Shown: piece after piece, positions 46,230 to 58,797 of the stretch
Position numbering within the stretch: the first letter of the stretch is position 1
Layout: the number at the start of each line of letters is the position of its first letter
Source: Platycnemis pennipes
Taxonomy: Eukaryota > Arthropoda > Insecta > Odonata > Platycnemididae
DNA: 64,000 nt
Assembly: GCA_933228895.1 (NCBI GenBank)
Contig: OW121846.1
Coordinates: forward strand, 45,526,107-45,590,106
Direction of reading: 5' to 3'
The notes under the pieces: generated by a model
What the model was told of the DNA's origin: nothing
Seen by the model: only the letters and a program-made list of their open reading frames with translations
Database searches by the model: none
Program-made: the position numbers and the translations under genes

Positions 46230-47905
46230 CTTCTTGAGTAATTTTAATCTTTTGGAGGATACAAGTAACAACACTGAGTGTAACGGAACTGACTCCCTTA
46301 CCTTTGCGCATGGATTTCCCTCTTCATAGAAAAGAATATATTCATAAGGCTCCGTATTATTTAAAGTCATTTAAAAAATCAAGTAACGCGATATGACATA
46401 GCAGACGTATCTTTACCCCCACACCACTTTATCAGCAGAACACTGAAGCGAGAAATTAAGCGAGATCAATTGTCCGGTCAAAAGATACAAGAGTTAGTTA
46501 TTTTTACATAATTAGTTATAACAACAACAAATTACAATAGCATACGACTACTGCGAAAATATAGTATAATTATTTGAAGCTCGTTAACATCATCTTTCAA
46601 TATGGACTAACGTTTTTTATTCATCCAAAGACGTATTTACTGCCTGCGACCGGCCATACACCTTTGCGGCTTGCAGGGTAAAATGTAGTTTTAAGTACAT
46701 TTCGTGAGATCTGCCGTTACCAAAATGACCGACTTTCGCTTTGAATACTGTGGGTGGTTTGTATGCTGATTTTGAGCCTAATCTTTGTCAGTTGCACAAT
46801 ATTAAATATCATTCATATCATTTGCATTTCCGGTAGTTATGCTAGTCGATGTTTATTGAACTTACTGGCTGAAATGCGAGGGTATCTTTGCGTGTGTTGA
46901 TTCGTGTGCGTAAAGAAATAGATTTCCGCACATATATTGTATTTGTTCTGCATATAGATTGATGTGTAGTCCAGTGAATGGTGTTTTAATAGAAACCGGT
47001 GTTCCTGCTTTAAAATCAGGAAGAGGGGTCCCTGAAAATACAGAGCTTTGACCTTGATATCTGATTTTATGGGTACCTAATCTTTCTGGAAGACCACATG
47101 TGGTGTGGCATAGGTAACTGTCTCTCATACCACGATGTATGAATTCCACACGTCGCTTGGCTACGAACTCGGTAGCCTCTAACCTCAAATTACATGATTA
47201 TATACATATATAAAAAGAGACATGTATATATTCAAGATTCCTTACAATAAAATGAGTAAATAATGACAGATTATTAAGAATATTGGCCTGCTTCTGGAAA
47301 GGGTCACAAAAACTTGGAAGCTTTACCTCAAATCTACTATCTCTTGTCTAAACTGTGTGCGACGTCCGTTGATAACCATGTTTACTTGCACCGTGGGGTT
47401 TTATATTGCTTAAACTGTTTTGCAATTGGTGTGTTGTTGTATTAAAGGAGTTTGAAAAAATGTAATTAATTTAAAGTTTAAGTACCTAAATCACATGTCA
47501 GTTTCTTAAGCCTTAGTAATACCTAGAATAGATAAGGAATGGCTAATTAATCCTGAGAAATCTTATGAAGGCTATTCCAATCCAAGTTAAAATATGCGTT
47601 AGCTTGAGGAAATGTGAAACAATAGGGAGCAGGAGTTGAAGAAATATGTCTAAAATTATTTACGTAAGCACTATAAATTCGCTGTTCCGTTGTTCCTCAC
47701 GTAATCCGCAACTAAGGTTAACAAAATAGTGACGCTGCAGGACTGACTTCATTCATATCTTACCACAGCCAATTTTCTGGAGAACTATATACATAATATG
47801 TAATTCCTGAATTGAGTAGCGGTGAAGGAAGCAGTTTATTGGCTTGAACTGTAATTACTGAGAGAAATGGGGGACGGGAAATTATAGCATTTTCCTAGAA
47901 AGACC
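46230..47905. other. No gene recognised; one eroded LINE-A tail
   Basis: GCCATACACCTTTGCGG and CTTGCAGGGTAAAATGTAG at 46638-46693 resemble a plus-strand LINE-A 3' end. The 108-codon minus frame at 46862-47188 has no known domain. Confidence 0.4.
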
Positions 47906-47910
47906 GCGCA

Positions 47911-48540
47911 CCATCACCAGTCATTAATCCTAAGATAGGCTTGACGCAGCGCTCCACTTGGTTCTCTTATTAACTGATCCCTTCATTTTTTGTGGGTATA
48001 TTTCAACATACTTCACTACTAGGTCCATATGTTAATTACGCGGACTTTCATTTCAATTCCTTCCCTTTCTCCTCTGGAGCATCCGGTTAGTGTGATGGCT
48101 AGAGCACTAGCTTCACATTCCGAGAGCCAAGGTTTGAATTGGCAGATATTTTCATTGTTATACTGGTCCTCATTTGAACCCTATGTGGAGATTATTCTAG
48201 CGCAGTTCTCTGTTTATCTGATGGAACATAAAAACCAATTTCCAACCCAATTGCCCACATTTTCTGAATGGTGCAAATGACCTCAGCTGTCGGTCATCTT
48301 TCCAATTTGCAGCTGCTACCTTCCCCTCGCCGACTGTCTTCGTTAGACCATCATGTCTTAGTAATTGGCCAATTAAGCTGTCAGCCCACTTCTGTTTTCT
48401 CACACTCTCCTTAAGACGTCTTCATCAGTCACTCAGTCAATGCATTTAATCATCATTCTGCTGCAGTCGGAAGCATTTCGAATTCTTCCAGCTTTGACTG
48501 CTGCTTTTATCTTCTATGTATCACCGGCATATTGAAGCTT
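47911..48540 (-). mobile_element. RTE-like fragment split by a SINE
   Basis: Left part (to about 48079): 3' block TAGGCTTGACGCAGCGCTCC. Right part (from about 48294): on minus IGQLLRHDGLTKTVGEGK and the upstream region. A SINE-T-like insertion lies between. The shared IG-LRHDGL motif fixes the family. Confidence 0.8.
48080..48293 (+). mobile_element. SINE inside the RTE-like fragment
   Basis: A box GGTTAGTGTGATGGCTAGAG, B box GGTTTGAATTG, and the 3' block GTGCAAATGACCTCAGCTGT. The middle differs from the reference SINE-T body, so this is a variant or shortened form. Confidence 0.7.
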
Positions 48541-48674
48541 GCTCCTGGTAAATATTTATAATAACATTTTTAATTACTTCCAGAATTTTAATTTCAGATG
48601 TAAGTACATACTTCATCTGGTAAAATATTCTTTTTCCCAGGGGTATTCCATTGATAATTACTTGTACCTATTTG

Positions 48675-48988
48675 GGGATGGCGACCGACAACTGAGGCCC
48701 CTTCCGCCAAAGGGGATAGGCGGGTAACTGGGTAAATGTAGCACTTCCCAGGGAATGGAGGAAGAGTGGAGAGAAACCCATCGTTGCCATTAGTCAGCTC
48801 TTAAAGAAAAACACCAAGAGGACCACGGCTTAACGTCCCATCCGACGGACGGAGTACTGAACTTGAAGTGCTCTCTACAGGGCACTCAAGCAGGAACCGA
48901 TAGACCAAAGAAAATTCCACCAGTGCCTGGATTCGAGTCCGGACCCTCGGGATGGGAGACCAGTACACAACCACCACACCAACCTGAT
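48675..48988 (-). mobile_element. Near full-length SINE-T, minus strand
   Basis: On plus: GCGACCGACAACTGAGGCCC (3' end inverted), GTGGAGAGAAACCCATCG, CTTAACGTCCCATCCGACGG, GAAGTGCTCTCTACAGGGC, then the inverted head with GGATTCGAGTCCGGACCCTC. All parts are in register with 34.05-34.38 kb. Confidence 0.8.
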
Positions 48989-49484
48989 CTCCTCATTTGA
49001 TTGTTTCTTCTTTGCTTCGTCTATAAGTAATTATGTTATTTCACTCCTTAAAACTTTTGTTTCCTAGCTCAAATTAGCCTTCGACCATTGTCTTCTACCG
49101 CATATCTGTCAAATTATTGATCTTCATATGGTGTTCGGTCAATACCTTTTACACATAAGCATCTAGTAGCTTTATTTCATTGCTAGGTACATTGGATAGG
49201 TACAGTAGCCAAACAGGACGGAAATTCGTTGCTAGAATTAAGGAACTGAAAAAGTTGTTTGTAACTGGCGGTGTATCCTTCCTGTTTGCTAAAAATTTAT
49301 TGGAGTGTAACCGTCCTAGCATATTTGAACCTGATATTCTACATATGTAATGCAAATGTAAAAAATTAGGACTTTTAACAGCATGAAAAATATTCAAGTA
49401 AACATTTAATTTTGTTAAAGTTACTTTTGAATGGCGTTCCCTTCTGATGCCCAATAAGAACTTTCTAATTGATTATGTGGGGGA

Positions 49485-50252
49485 TTGATCTTTCCTGGGG
49501 TAAACACATTCGTGAAATAATGGGTCAATCGAATCGTAAACTGGGATTCGTGAAAAGAGTACTGGGTAAATGTGACGAACATGTACGAGAAATCAGCTAC
49601 TTTTCCCTTGTAAGACCTCATTTGGAATATACTGCCAGTGTATGGGATCCCTACGAAATCGGTATACATAACGAACTTGAACGTGTGCAGCGAAGATAGG
49701 TAAGATTTGTAAAGGGACGGTATGATAACCTTACTAGCGTAACCAGTCTATTAAATGAATTAAATTGGGAATCATTGTCAGATCGCAGGTTGAAATTTAG
49801 ACTTAATCTCTTAAACAAATTCCAAGACCATATTTTCAGTGATGATGTTAAAAACATTTTACGAACCCCAACTTACTATGGTAGACTGGACCATAATCAT
49901 AAAATTAGAGAAATAGATTGCCAAACTGACAGATTCAAAATGTCCTTTTTTCCTCGTACTATTAGGGATATGAATAACGGTAAATATATCCAGTACAAGT
50001 GTAGCAATGGATAACATTGGTAGCTGCATGTTGGTATAAGGACTTATAGCTAACCCAACTAACGGCATGTTTTTGCATGTATGTTTTACTATTTTTATCT
50101 TTTTTAAATAGAGTAGTTTTGAACAGTACCTATAAAAGTACTGATCCTTTTTTATGCATGATATGTAGTGCATGTTTGGTGAGAGTTCACCCCCTGCCAC
50201 ACACCTTTATGGTGGTTTCCAGGGTATTATGTAGATGTAGATGTAGATGTGG
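49485..50252 (+). mobile_element. Well-preserved LINE-A, 5'-truncated
   Basis: Begins at DLSWGKHIREIMGQSNRKLG and continues to the C-terminus, with one nonsense change (TAG at about 49697 where relatives have a serine codon in RRSARF). It ends GTAGATGTAGATGTAGATG. The 3' UTR, with ACAGTACCTATAAAAGTACT, is very close to that at 57.5 kb. Confidence 0.9.
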
Positions 50253-50254
50253 TG

Positions 50255-52080
50255 ACTCACATCCATTATTTTTCCAGGGGTGCTCTCATCTCCTCATTCA
50301 TTTGCCTTTCAAAGCCTTGAAATATATGTCAAAACCCTGATGTGGGAGTAGATGTGTTTCTCCCTCACTCCCTTTTCCCTCTCTTGTCATCCACTTAATC
50401 TATCCTCCACACGCACATCTCCTCCGATTGGACTGTATAGAGATGAATCCAACGTTATGCTGCACCATGATAATGACAATTAGTGTTGAAACCATGGTCA
50501 GTAGAAATAGTGTGGAACGTACCAAGATTTAATTATTTTCTAGCAATAATCCGTCTTGAATTTCTTTCTTATTTGTCATGTGCATATGCCATTTGCAAAA
50601 CACAGCATGAGAATTTTTCACCATAATCCTTTAGCAATGTTTTACTATCTTTTTTATAGCGTTTAGTCTCCCAAGAGCTGACTGCTCTCTTTTGCATTTT
50701 TAATGCTTCCTTATCGCTCTTTAACTGAGTCTATAGACACTTTTTGTCACAAACAGTTTTGCATTTCCGTCTGAAAGGCCACCCTAAGCTGGATTTGTGA
50801 CAATTTTTCTAATTGAATAGTTTTCTTTTGCTTCTTGAAGTGCAGATGTCAATTCATCACCACTAAATTGTGGTCACCACCAATATTTAAACCTTAGTAT
50901 CTTTAGCGGTCTTTCACTTTGATATTTAAGCCTTTTTACTCTAAAATGCAGTGAATTTACCTGCTGCTTTATTCGTAATATATGTAATTCTGTAATATTC
51001 AATTCTAGTGGCAGCTAGGGAATTGGGTACAATCCATTGATACTATTCCTGAGTGTAAACGTTGTTTTCATAGAGGGTTTAAATTTTTTTACATGAAATT
51101 GCATGAAATGAAGAAGTATTGAATAATGCCACAAAGAATAACATTTTAATCAGTAATTCGATACAGGAATTGTCCTAATTTTATCAGTGTAATCAGCTTG
51201 ATAACGATACCGCTGAAAATATTATTTCAGTGAGCTTCTTCTTGATGTCAGGATTATATTTGGGCTCCCATCCTTGTTCTCAAAGACATTATCTTGTCAT
51301 CCAAGTTGTTAGTGGAGATACCTTTCCAGTTTCACCAAACTCTGAGGATTACAGCTTTTTTTTCGAATTATACTTTATGTTATGCCGTTATCACGAGCAT
51401 TCGCCAAGTTTTATATTATAAATGCCACTTTTTCATGTTAAAAATTCAGTATTTTCTTTTACTTGACAGAATTTGTAAGTTGCATTATTGAAGTAATCTT
51501 TTTGAAGTTTTCTTTATGTAAGCGTTTGGTTATTTTGTGGGAAATATGTACGTTTAAAGTACAATTGAAACATCAATCATAATTCTTTCCGTTCCTAGCT
51601 GAAAAGCATATGCAATTCTGAACTCTGTGGTAGCATTTTTTCGAGCTTTCCTCCATTACCGTAGCTATGCATCCTTTCCTAATATTTTATCCTGCTATAT
51701 TTACTGGTGAAATTGATTTTCGAGGAAGAGGGGTTGAGCAACCTGTTCGACATAAAATATAATTAGTACAGTTACCTATCGTGATGGATGGTAGCCGGAT
51801 GGATGATTTGGAGCTGGGAGGGGTATCATGGTCACTAGTGGTTTCTCTTCGAAGAATGTAAAATATGTAGCCTTTACGTGTAGCATGACTGTTCGTGGTG
51901 TGGCATAATGGGAGTGTATTACTCTGACCAATAATTGGGGTTTTCCACTAAATTGTTATTTCACTGCCGCAATGGGATACCAGTGCACCGTGCTTCGTCC
52001 TCAGGTAATATGAAGGCTCTGTTATATCCCCAACAAATATTGATGTGTTTCTTCCACTTGATTTCCACTTTGATATTTTG
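50255..52080. other. No gene recognised
   Basis: AT-rich DNA without supported genes. Frames at 51230-51491 overlap in different registers and show no domain. Confidence 0.45.
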
Positions 52081-52084
52081 CATG

Positions 52085-52172
52085 CATATCTACATCTACA
52101 TCTACGCAATACCCTTCCAGCATCCGCAAGGGTGTGTAGCAGGGGGTGAATATCACCAAACATGAACTATTG
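52085..52172 (-). mobile_element. LINE-A 3' tail, minus strand
   Basis: ATCTACATCTACATCTACGC, then AAGGGTGTGTAGCAGGGGGT and GAATATCACCAAACATG. Confidence 0.8.
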
Positions 52173-52344
52173 ACTTTCAACTTGGTTACTACATGGTAAC
52201 ATATATGCCGCTTGGAAACAAATATATCGCATGAGAACAAAACACAACTTAGAAACAGGTCCTATGTAACATTTATCTTCAGTTATGTCGCAATTATTGT
52301 GATGTGTAGTACTTAGGTGAATCTTTCGTAATAGCTTTATGCAT

Positions 52345-53045
52345 CGTCATCACATGTAATCCTAGAATTGCGTTGATGAACTTCTCCACGCTTCAATTGG
52401 CTAACATCATATTAAAATAATATTTGTCTTTTACACTCTTCATTACTTGTTCTACATATTTCATATATATTTCATAGCTATCTTCGTTCACCATTCTTTC
52501 AATTCAGTGATCACTGCGATGACTTTTTGCTAGACAATTTTGTCTCTAGGCATTTACAAATAGATTCCGTCTTCTTTTGAAAGTTTTCATTCAGTTCTCA
52601 TTTGCCCCATTCCTTATGACTCTGTCGCCTATAGCTCAGTCTATTCATTTTAACTTAAACATTCTTTCATGATACCTCATTTCTAATATGCCCAACCCCG
52701 TTATCCGTCATTAACTAAAAATCTTCTATAACACTAACCTTCAAATACTTCCATATTTATCTGTCTTGCAACTTTTAACGACCTTATCCAACTGTAATGG
52801 AGGACCATGAACTAGGTTTAAGTTCAAATTAAGTATTTTCTTTCTTGTAAGCTTATATAGTCAGTCGTAAGGAAATTCTTCTTTTGGTAGAATTTGGTAG
52901 GCTTTCTCCGGGTTATTCCATGGACTATTTACTTCTTGCATTGTTCATCGATGGTTATTTAGATTTCCCAGATAGCCATATTCTTTCTCCTCTTCTAGTT
53001 TTTATTTACTGAGTTTGAATTTTGTGTTGGCCTCAGCTCTAACAC
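52345..53045 (-). mobile_element. Long, strongly eroded RTE-like copy
   Basis: Starts at ATCGTCATCACATGTAATCC and TAGAATTGCGTTGATG. Scattered matches to the 19.7-20.4 kb fragment follow in the right order, including AAATTCTTCTTTTGGTAGAA (the FFQKKN region) and a WFTLSK-like region near 53 kb. It extends about as far 5' as the 19.7 kb copy. Confidence 0.65.
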
Positions 53046-53539
53046 TATATACCATATACCATACATAAATACGCTCTTACAATTGTTAATTCTTAATGTG
53101 TTACGAACTTTCATTTATTTCTCAAATTTAATATATGTAAACTTCTTAGTGAGTTGTTTTTCCTGGTTGACCCAAATATTATTCATTAACGTTTCTCCAG
53201 TGTATAGTTACGTATAAATCGGAGGAATGATAAATCTTCCGCTAATGTTTTTTCAGTACACCAGTTAGATAGCTCTAAAATATACTATTTAAAGAACAGT
53301 TATGTGGAGTGTTCTAACCGGTTCCGCTGCCGAATTTATGAATGGCTGTTCCGAGTCCAAAATTAGATGGGAATCCTCGCTATCCTCCTGGTATGTTGTG
53401 GTGGTTAATCTCACGAGGCCGGACTGGACGCTAAACGTGTTTTCGGGAAATATAGTCGTTGCCACGCTGGATTTGTCATTTTCCATCCAAAAGTTGCTGG
53501 GTTTGAATCTAAGAAGTGCCTAAAAGTTATCTGAGGTAG

Positions 53540-53665
53540 CCTAGTCGTTCATGATTTTCCGTGTAGCCAGGAAGCCCGCGGTAACCTGGTTGAGTACGTG
53601 TCGTCCGGGATGTCAAAAGGTCGCGTGTTCGATTTCTTCCTAAGGTTTATGCATTTTACCTACAA
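53540..53665 (+). mobile_element. Possible tRNA-like SINE head
   Basis: GGTAACCTGGTTGAGTACG (A box) and GTCGCGTGTTCGATTTC (B box) are spaced roughly as in a tRNA. No SINE-T body follows. Confidence 0.4.
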
Positions 53666-54237
53666 AAACGTGCTTTGAGTGTGTATTAATGTACAACCCT
53701 TGCATATGCAGTAGCTTAAACTCAAATATTCACTCTTCACAGGCTGAATTCATTTTAAAGAACCGATTTTAAAGATTTTTTCCCTTTATTTATAGTTCAA
53801 TTGCCAATTAAGATATATTCCGAAGGAAAACACATGCAAACATTTTTAAACACGTTTTGGAACATATTCCCAGCAGGGAACATTGGACATTGAAATGAAT
53901 TAAATGCTGAAAATTTAAATTTTGACAAGGTTTTTTACTGTATTATTTTATGATTATATAGAAATTAATCATTGATTTAAAGAATATTATTGCCTAATTT
54001 GGATAAATAATTACTCGCGATACAATTAAATAAAAAAAGAAGATGCATTTTTCTCACCCTCGGTACACTAGTGCATTCCATATTTTTCTGTAGACTACAT
54101 TTCTAGCATGTTATGTTTCGTCTAAAATGCGCACCCGTGTATTCGGAAACTTCAAATAACGTGCTCAGATATATCAAAGGTCGGTGCTTTATCCACCGGA
54201 TGAATCGCTACCACTTTTTACCACTCGTCGTCTTTCA

Positions 54238-54342
54238 GATCTACATCTAGGTGAACACAACACCCTACAAGTCACCCCAAGGGTGTGTGGCAGAAGGTGA
54301 ACCATCGCCAGGTATGCATTATCAATCAGCTTACTACCGTGT
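54238..54342 (-). mobile_element. LINE-A 3' tail, minus strand, eroded
   Basis: ATCTACATCTAGGTGAACAC, CAAGGGTGTGTGGCAGAAGG, CCATCGCCAGGTATGC. Confidence 0.72.
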
Positions 54343-54358
54343 GGGCATGCAAAAATAT

Positions 54359-54416
54359 TACATCTACATCTACATAATACCCTGCAAGCCACCACAAGGG
54401 TGTGTGGCAGGGGGAA
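54359..54416 (-). mobile_element. LINE-A 3' tail, minus strand
   Basis: ACATCTACATCTACATAATA, then GGTGTGTGGCAGGGGG. It ends abruptly, less than 20 bp from the preceding tail and in the same orientation. Confidence 0.8.
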
Positions 54417-54847
54417 GTCCATGAAGTCCATGTTACTCCTTGCATACACTACTTACATGTAAATGAAAGGCACAGTGTTACCATCCCGTGGAAGATTTAT
54501 GCGAAGCAGCAATGCGTTGTTGTCCGTTCTTTCTTTGCGTAAATAACTTCTCTTCCGCAGGAACGTGGCTATAGTATAAGCATTCCATCCGAAGTGTTCG
54601 GGATAAAACACTGGTAGAGAAGGTGAGGCATAATACTTTTTCTTGCATGATTGACGTGATTAGAGGAATTTTAAATTCATTATACTGTCCAACTTATGTC
54701 GCGTTTGAAAATTTATTCTTCGACACATTTTTCTAAGAGTAAGTATATGTCACTCAGAGTTGCTATGCAACGTTACACTGTTCCCTAAAAATTCTCCGTA
54801 CTCCAGGCTCCTTCAATCTTTAATGAATAAAATTTGGAACAGGCGAT

Positions 54848-54962
54848 TAATTTGGTGTGACGGCTAAAATATTAGCTGCCCTCCGAAAATGCAACCCCGG
54901 GTTGAAGACCCGGCAGTGGCAGAGATTTTTCTGTGAATACCAACTCCCGCACATACATTGGA
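54848..54962 (+). mobile_element. SINE-T head
   Basis: TTTGGTGTGACGGCTAAAAT (A box region), GGGTTGAAGACCCGGCAGTG (B box region) and GGCAGAGATTTTTC follow the SINE-T head. The body is lost. Confidence 0.6.
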
Positions 54963-55282
54963 CGCTCAAGGAACCGATATATCTTCTTTCTCTCTTTTCC
55001 TTAAAACGCATTGGGTGCCGATGTATCGGTTCAAGATAAAAATGATTTTTCTTCAAAAATCGTTTCAACAAAAAATGATTGTGAAAGTCACTCGCGTAAA
55101 ACATTTTAAATAAACCTGGAATATGTTTAAAATTAAAACCTCTTGAACTTCGTCAATGACGGGTGTGTAGTATGACAGGAAGGAATAGTTTGGAGTAGTT
55201 AAAAGTGTATTGGTCTCCCTTTCCGAGGGCTCCGGCACAAATCACGGCAGTGGCCAAGTTTTACATCGGTATAGCGGCCACT

Positions 55283-55370
55283 ACACCTACGTGTATATTG
55301 TACCCTGCGAGCCACAGTGAATTTTTGTGCCAGGCGGTGAAAGTTCACCATGCATGCAATACTATAGACG
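55283..55370 (-). mobile_element. LINE-A 3' tail, minus strand, eroded
   Basis: ACACCTACGTGTATATTGTA, CCCTGCGAGCCACAGTG and GGTGAAAGTTCACC. It is joined to a plus-strand LINE-A fragment. Confidence 0.55.
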
Positions 55371-55460
55371 GATTGAAATATTCGTTCTTCCCTCGAACAA
55401 TTTGTGATCATAGCAACAAGTCAATTTCCCACACCAGGATCCCTTCATAAAATAAATTCG
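55371..55460 (+). mobile_element. LINE-A coding remnant
   Basis: Encodes LKYSFFPRTICDHSNKS, equivalent to FKMSFFPRTIRD of the intact copies. A decayed 3' end (CATACCCTCGAGGTTG, then TTGCAGGGTAGACAG) at 55752-55802 may be its tail. Confidence 0.65.
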
Positions 55461-55866
55461 CTTTGCATAAAATACATAAAATAAATTATGAACATGCAAT
55501 CGCACCCAATTTACTAGTACAGATTAATGAAATTTACAGATTCGGATATGTTTATGAGCTTTTGAAGGTTTACGCACGCCTCCATGAACCCTTAAAATAT
55601 TTGAGGCATATTAGTATTATTTCTCAAAGTTTCCTTGTATTTTATGTGAAAATTATAATTTTTGGATTGGTCCTACATGATATTCATCTCATTAGGTTGG
55701 TAGTTGGTAAACCTTTGTGCGTATTCGTAGTGCGTTTTCAGTGATTCTCATCCCCTGAAACATACCCTCGAGGTTGTTTGCAGGGTAGACAGTGGATGCA
55801 GTTTAGTGTAATTGACGACTATCTACTTGAACCCTTACTTAAGTACCGCGTGAAAAACACTTCCAC

Positions 55867-55965
55867 ATGTACATCTACGCAATACCCTGCAAGCCATCGC
55901 GAGAGTGTGCGGCAGAGGATGAAGATCATCAAATATTGACATGCAAACAAGCTACTACATGGAAA
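55867..55965 (-). mobile_element. LINE-A 3' tail, minus strand, second subfamily
   Basis: ACATGTACATCTACGCAATA, GCGAGAGTGTGCGGCAGAGG and GAAGATCATCAAATATTG. Confidence 0.78.
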
Positions 55966-56474
55966 AATGCTAGATAATAGGGCCGCATGCAGCTATATGG
56001 TTAGTATCTACATAAAGTTCAGAGAATTTTTATGGGTTCTTTCTCTGAGCTATTGTCTCAAGTTTTTGCGATGTTTATTCAGGGCTTCTGGATCCAGATA
56101 TCCTGTATACGATGGTCAAATCGGTCCCAAAAAAGTCGGCAGAAATTGAGACAATAACCCTATGGAAAAACTGAGATGAATTCTTTCAACTAATACACCG
56201 AGAGAGCACCAAATAGTTCTTCACATCATGTGCAGCACTTCAACCGTGGGATAGGGAAATAAGCAGCGGACCTCTCGGCTCCTTTTCTTAAGAGCACAAT
56301 AATACTCACGTCAGGTATCTCTCCAGCTCTGATTTACTCTAGGAAAAAGCTTATATCAACCGAACCACCCATCTTTAGTGGGTACCTAACGAGTACTACC
56401 TTAGTTTTCCGTCTATTTCTACTGCATATAAGGTATCAGTCGCTTGGAAGAGAAACTAATAGCCAATGGGATTT

Positions 56475-56846
56475 CACGTGCCAATCCAAACTGAAGATGT
56501 TAGGCACATATTAAAAACACCAGCGTATTTTGCTGGATTCTACCAGATAAATAAGACTAGAGAGATGGATTGTCGTACTGATAGATTCAAAATGGCATTT
56601 TTCCCTCGTACAATAAGAGAACAGAATAGGCAGCGTAGCAAAGGGATAGGTAGGGGAAATATTTTAGAGTAGTCTGTAGTGCATGATGCATGTATTAATC
56701 CCTTAAATACTATAGATACTAACAATCTAGTTGCATGAGACCCTATAGTTGCTTGTTTGCATGTCGGTAGTGCATGCTTGGTGATCTTCACCACCTGCCA
56801 CACTCCCTCGCGGTGACTTTCAGGGTATCGTGTAGATGTAGATGAA
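56475..56846 (+). mobile_element. 5'-truncated LINE-A, second subfamily
   Basis: Encodes QTEDVRHILKTPAYFAGFYQ and DCRTDRFKMAFFPRTIREQN, followed by a 3' UTR with TGGTGATCTTCACCACCTGC and the tail GTGTAGATGTAGATG. It matches the minus copy at 61.0-61.8 kb. Confidence 0.87.
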
Positions 56847-56929
56847 TCCATCTGCTTCAGTCACTCCGAGGAGTTGAAACGGCGGAGAGATAGTCTCGGG
56901 CCAGGAGTGTTTACCATGCTTACAAAACA

Positions 56930-57420
56930 TCGATCCACTCATCTCCATCATACCCATGCTTGGAGTTGATTGAGAGGCGGTCGTCTGACCGAGTCATCTC
57001 GACGGCCATCGCCTCCACCTCCGCGTCGGAGGCGTTGGCCTCAAAACCGCCACTTGTTGAGCGCTGCTGCAGTTGACATCACGACTGTCCAGCGAGGGAA
57101 CGGATTCGGAACGTGAGGGGTCAAGGACGGACCTCGTGGTGGTAGGAAGAGCGAGGGGAATGGGTGGGTGGCAGACTAATTAGCGCGCTTCGACGCCACT
57201 TCCGCGAGTGGGACGGGATATGAGAGTGATTAAACGCCGGGGCAGCTGCGATCGTGCCTTCGCCTCTGTCCCTGATTGGAGGGCGGGCCGTTGACGGTCT
57301 CCACTGCGGGCAAAGCGGGAATGCGCCGGTACCAGGGGTCGTATGTTTGAAACCGTCGGGATCGTCTTGAATGGGTAATCAAGGAGACGCGTGGTGCTGG
57401 CACGAATGGTTCCTAAATTT
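56930..57420. other. CpG-dense, GC-rich block
   Basis: Contains CATCGCCTCCACCTCCGCG and similar CG-rich runs, very unlike the surroundings. No protein is recognisable. It could be an island or part of an unknown element between two LINE-A copies. Confidence 0.4.
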
Positions 57421-57486
57421 TGGTGTGTTTGAATCGCTCATGGCAATCTCACTCGTTGTTATCACCAGATTTTTTCTCTTCCGGGG

Positions 57487-57622
57487 GCGTATTTTTGAAC
57501 AGTACCTATACAAGTACTAATCCTTTTTTATGCATGATATGTAGTGCATGTTTGGTGAGAGTTCTCCCCCTGCCACACACCTTTATGGTGGCTTGCAGGG
57601 TATTATGTAGATGTAGATGTAT
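57487..57622 (+). mobile_element. Very short LINE-A 3' end
   Basis: From TTTTGAACAGTACCTATACA to GTAGATGTAGATGTA. Only the 3' UTR inserted. It is nearly identical to 50.11-50.25 kb, so the two share a recent source. Confidence 0.87.
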
Positions 57623-57992
57623 TTGCTCCGGAAAAAAGAGAACAAAGAGAAAACAATGGGTGAGATTGTAATAAAGGATTCACCACATAACACTAACACA
57701 CTAACTTTTGTGAAACATTCGTGTTCGCACCACGTGACTCCTCCTTGGTTGTCTTCCTCTTTGAGATAATCCCGACGCTTTCAAACATAACCATCAGGGC
57801 AGAGAAAGACCTTTGGTTAATGCAATTAAGGATGTTCAATATGCAGATTTGAAGTTTGACCGTATCAAATTCAACTGTGGTAAAATTGTCGCGAATACTT
57901 TAACGGAGTTATTTGCTCAAAATGCAAAACGGAAGAATGCCCGCAGTGAAAAAATTATTCGCCTTGACCGGGACACGATCTTCATTTTGTAG

Positions 57993-58305
57993 ACTCAGTT
58001 AGTAGAGTGGCTAGAGGTTTAGTCTCCCAACTCGAGGGCCCGGGTTTGAATCACGGCACCGGTTTTTAGGGAACGGAGGTAGGGTGGAGAAAAATACGGC
58101 TCGGCATTATCCTGATGTTAACGAAAGACACAAGGGGACCACCGCTTAACGTCCAATCCGAAGGACAGAGCTATGGACTCGAAGTGCTCTCCACAGCGCA
58201 ATGACGAAGAGACCGTGATACCGATGGAAAATTTCTACCTCAGCCGGGATTCAAACCAGTAACTTTGTAGTGGGAATACAGTTCTCTAGTCACAGCACCA
58301 ATTGT
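57993..58305. mobile_element. SINE with tRNA heads at both ends, facing inwards
   Basis: Left: A box TTAGTAGAGTGG (57999-58010) and B box GGTTTGAATCA (58043-58053), plus strand. Middle: inverted SINE-T body (AACGTCCAATCCGAAGGAC, GAAGTGCTCTCCACAGCGC). Right: inverted head with B box GGTTTGAATCCC (58246-58257, minus) and the A box region at 58284-58300. An ordinary minus-strand SINE-T should have its 3' end on the left, but a second head is there. Confidence 0.75.
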
Positions 58306-58797
58306 ATGCCCATTTAACTTGAAAAGTTATTCTCTTTGAGGAATGGTAAATTTAAATATCATGATTTAGCGATCTACATCTACATCTACATAATACCCTG
58401 CAAGCCACCACAAAGGTGTGTGGCAGGGGGTAAGTTCTCCCCAAACATGCACTAAATATCATGCATTTAAAAGGATCAGCATTAATATATTAGTCTAAAC
58501 TGCACTATTTAAAAAGATAAAAATAGCAAACTAAGAATGCAAAGACGTGCTGTTAGGTGGGTTACCTTCATGTCCTTATACCATCATGCAACTACCTATG
58601 CTATAGATTGATTCACTCGTATTGGACGTATTTACCCCTATTCATATCCCTAATAGTTCGAGGAAAAAAGGAAATTTTGAATCTGTCAGTTCGACAATCA
58701 ATTTCTCTAATTTTGAAATTATGGTCCAGCCTACTATAGTAAGATGGGGTTCGCAAAATATTTTTAACTTCATCACCGAATATATTATCTTGGAATT

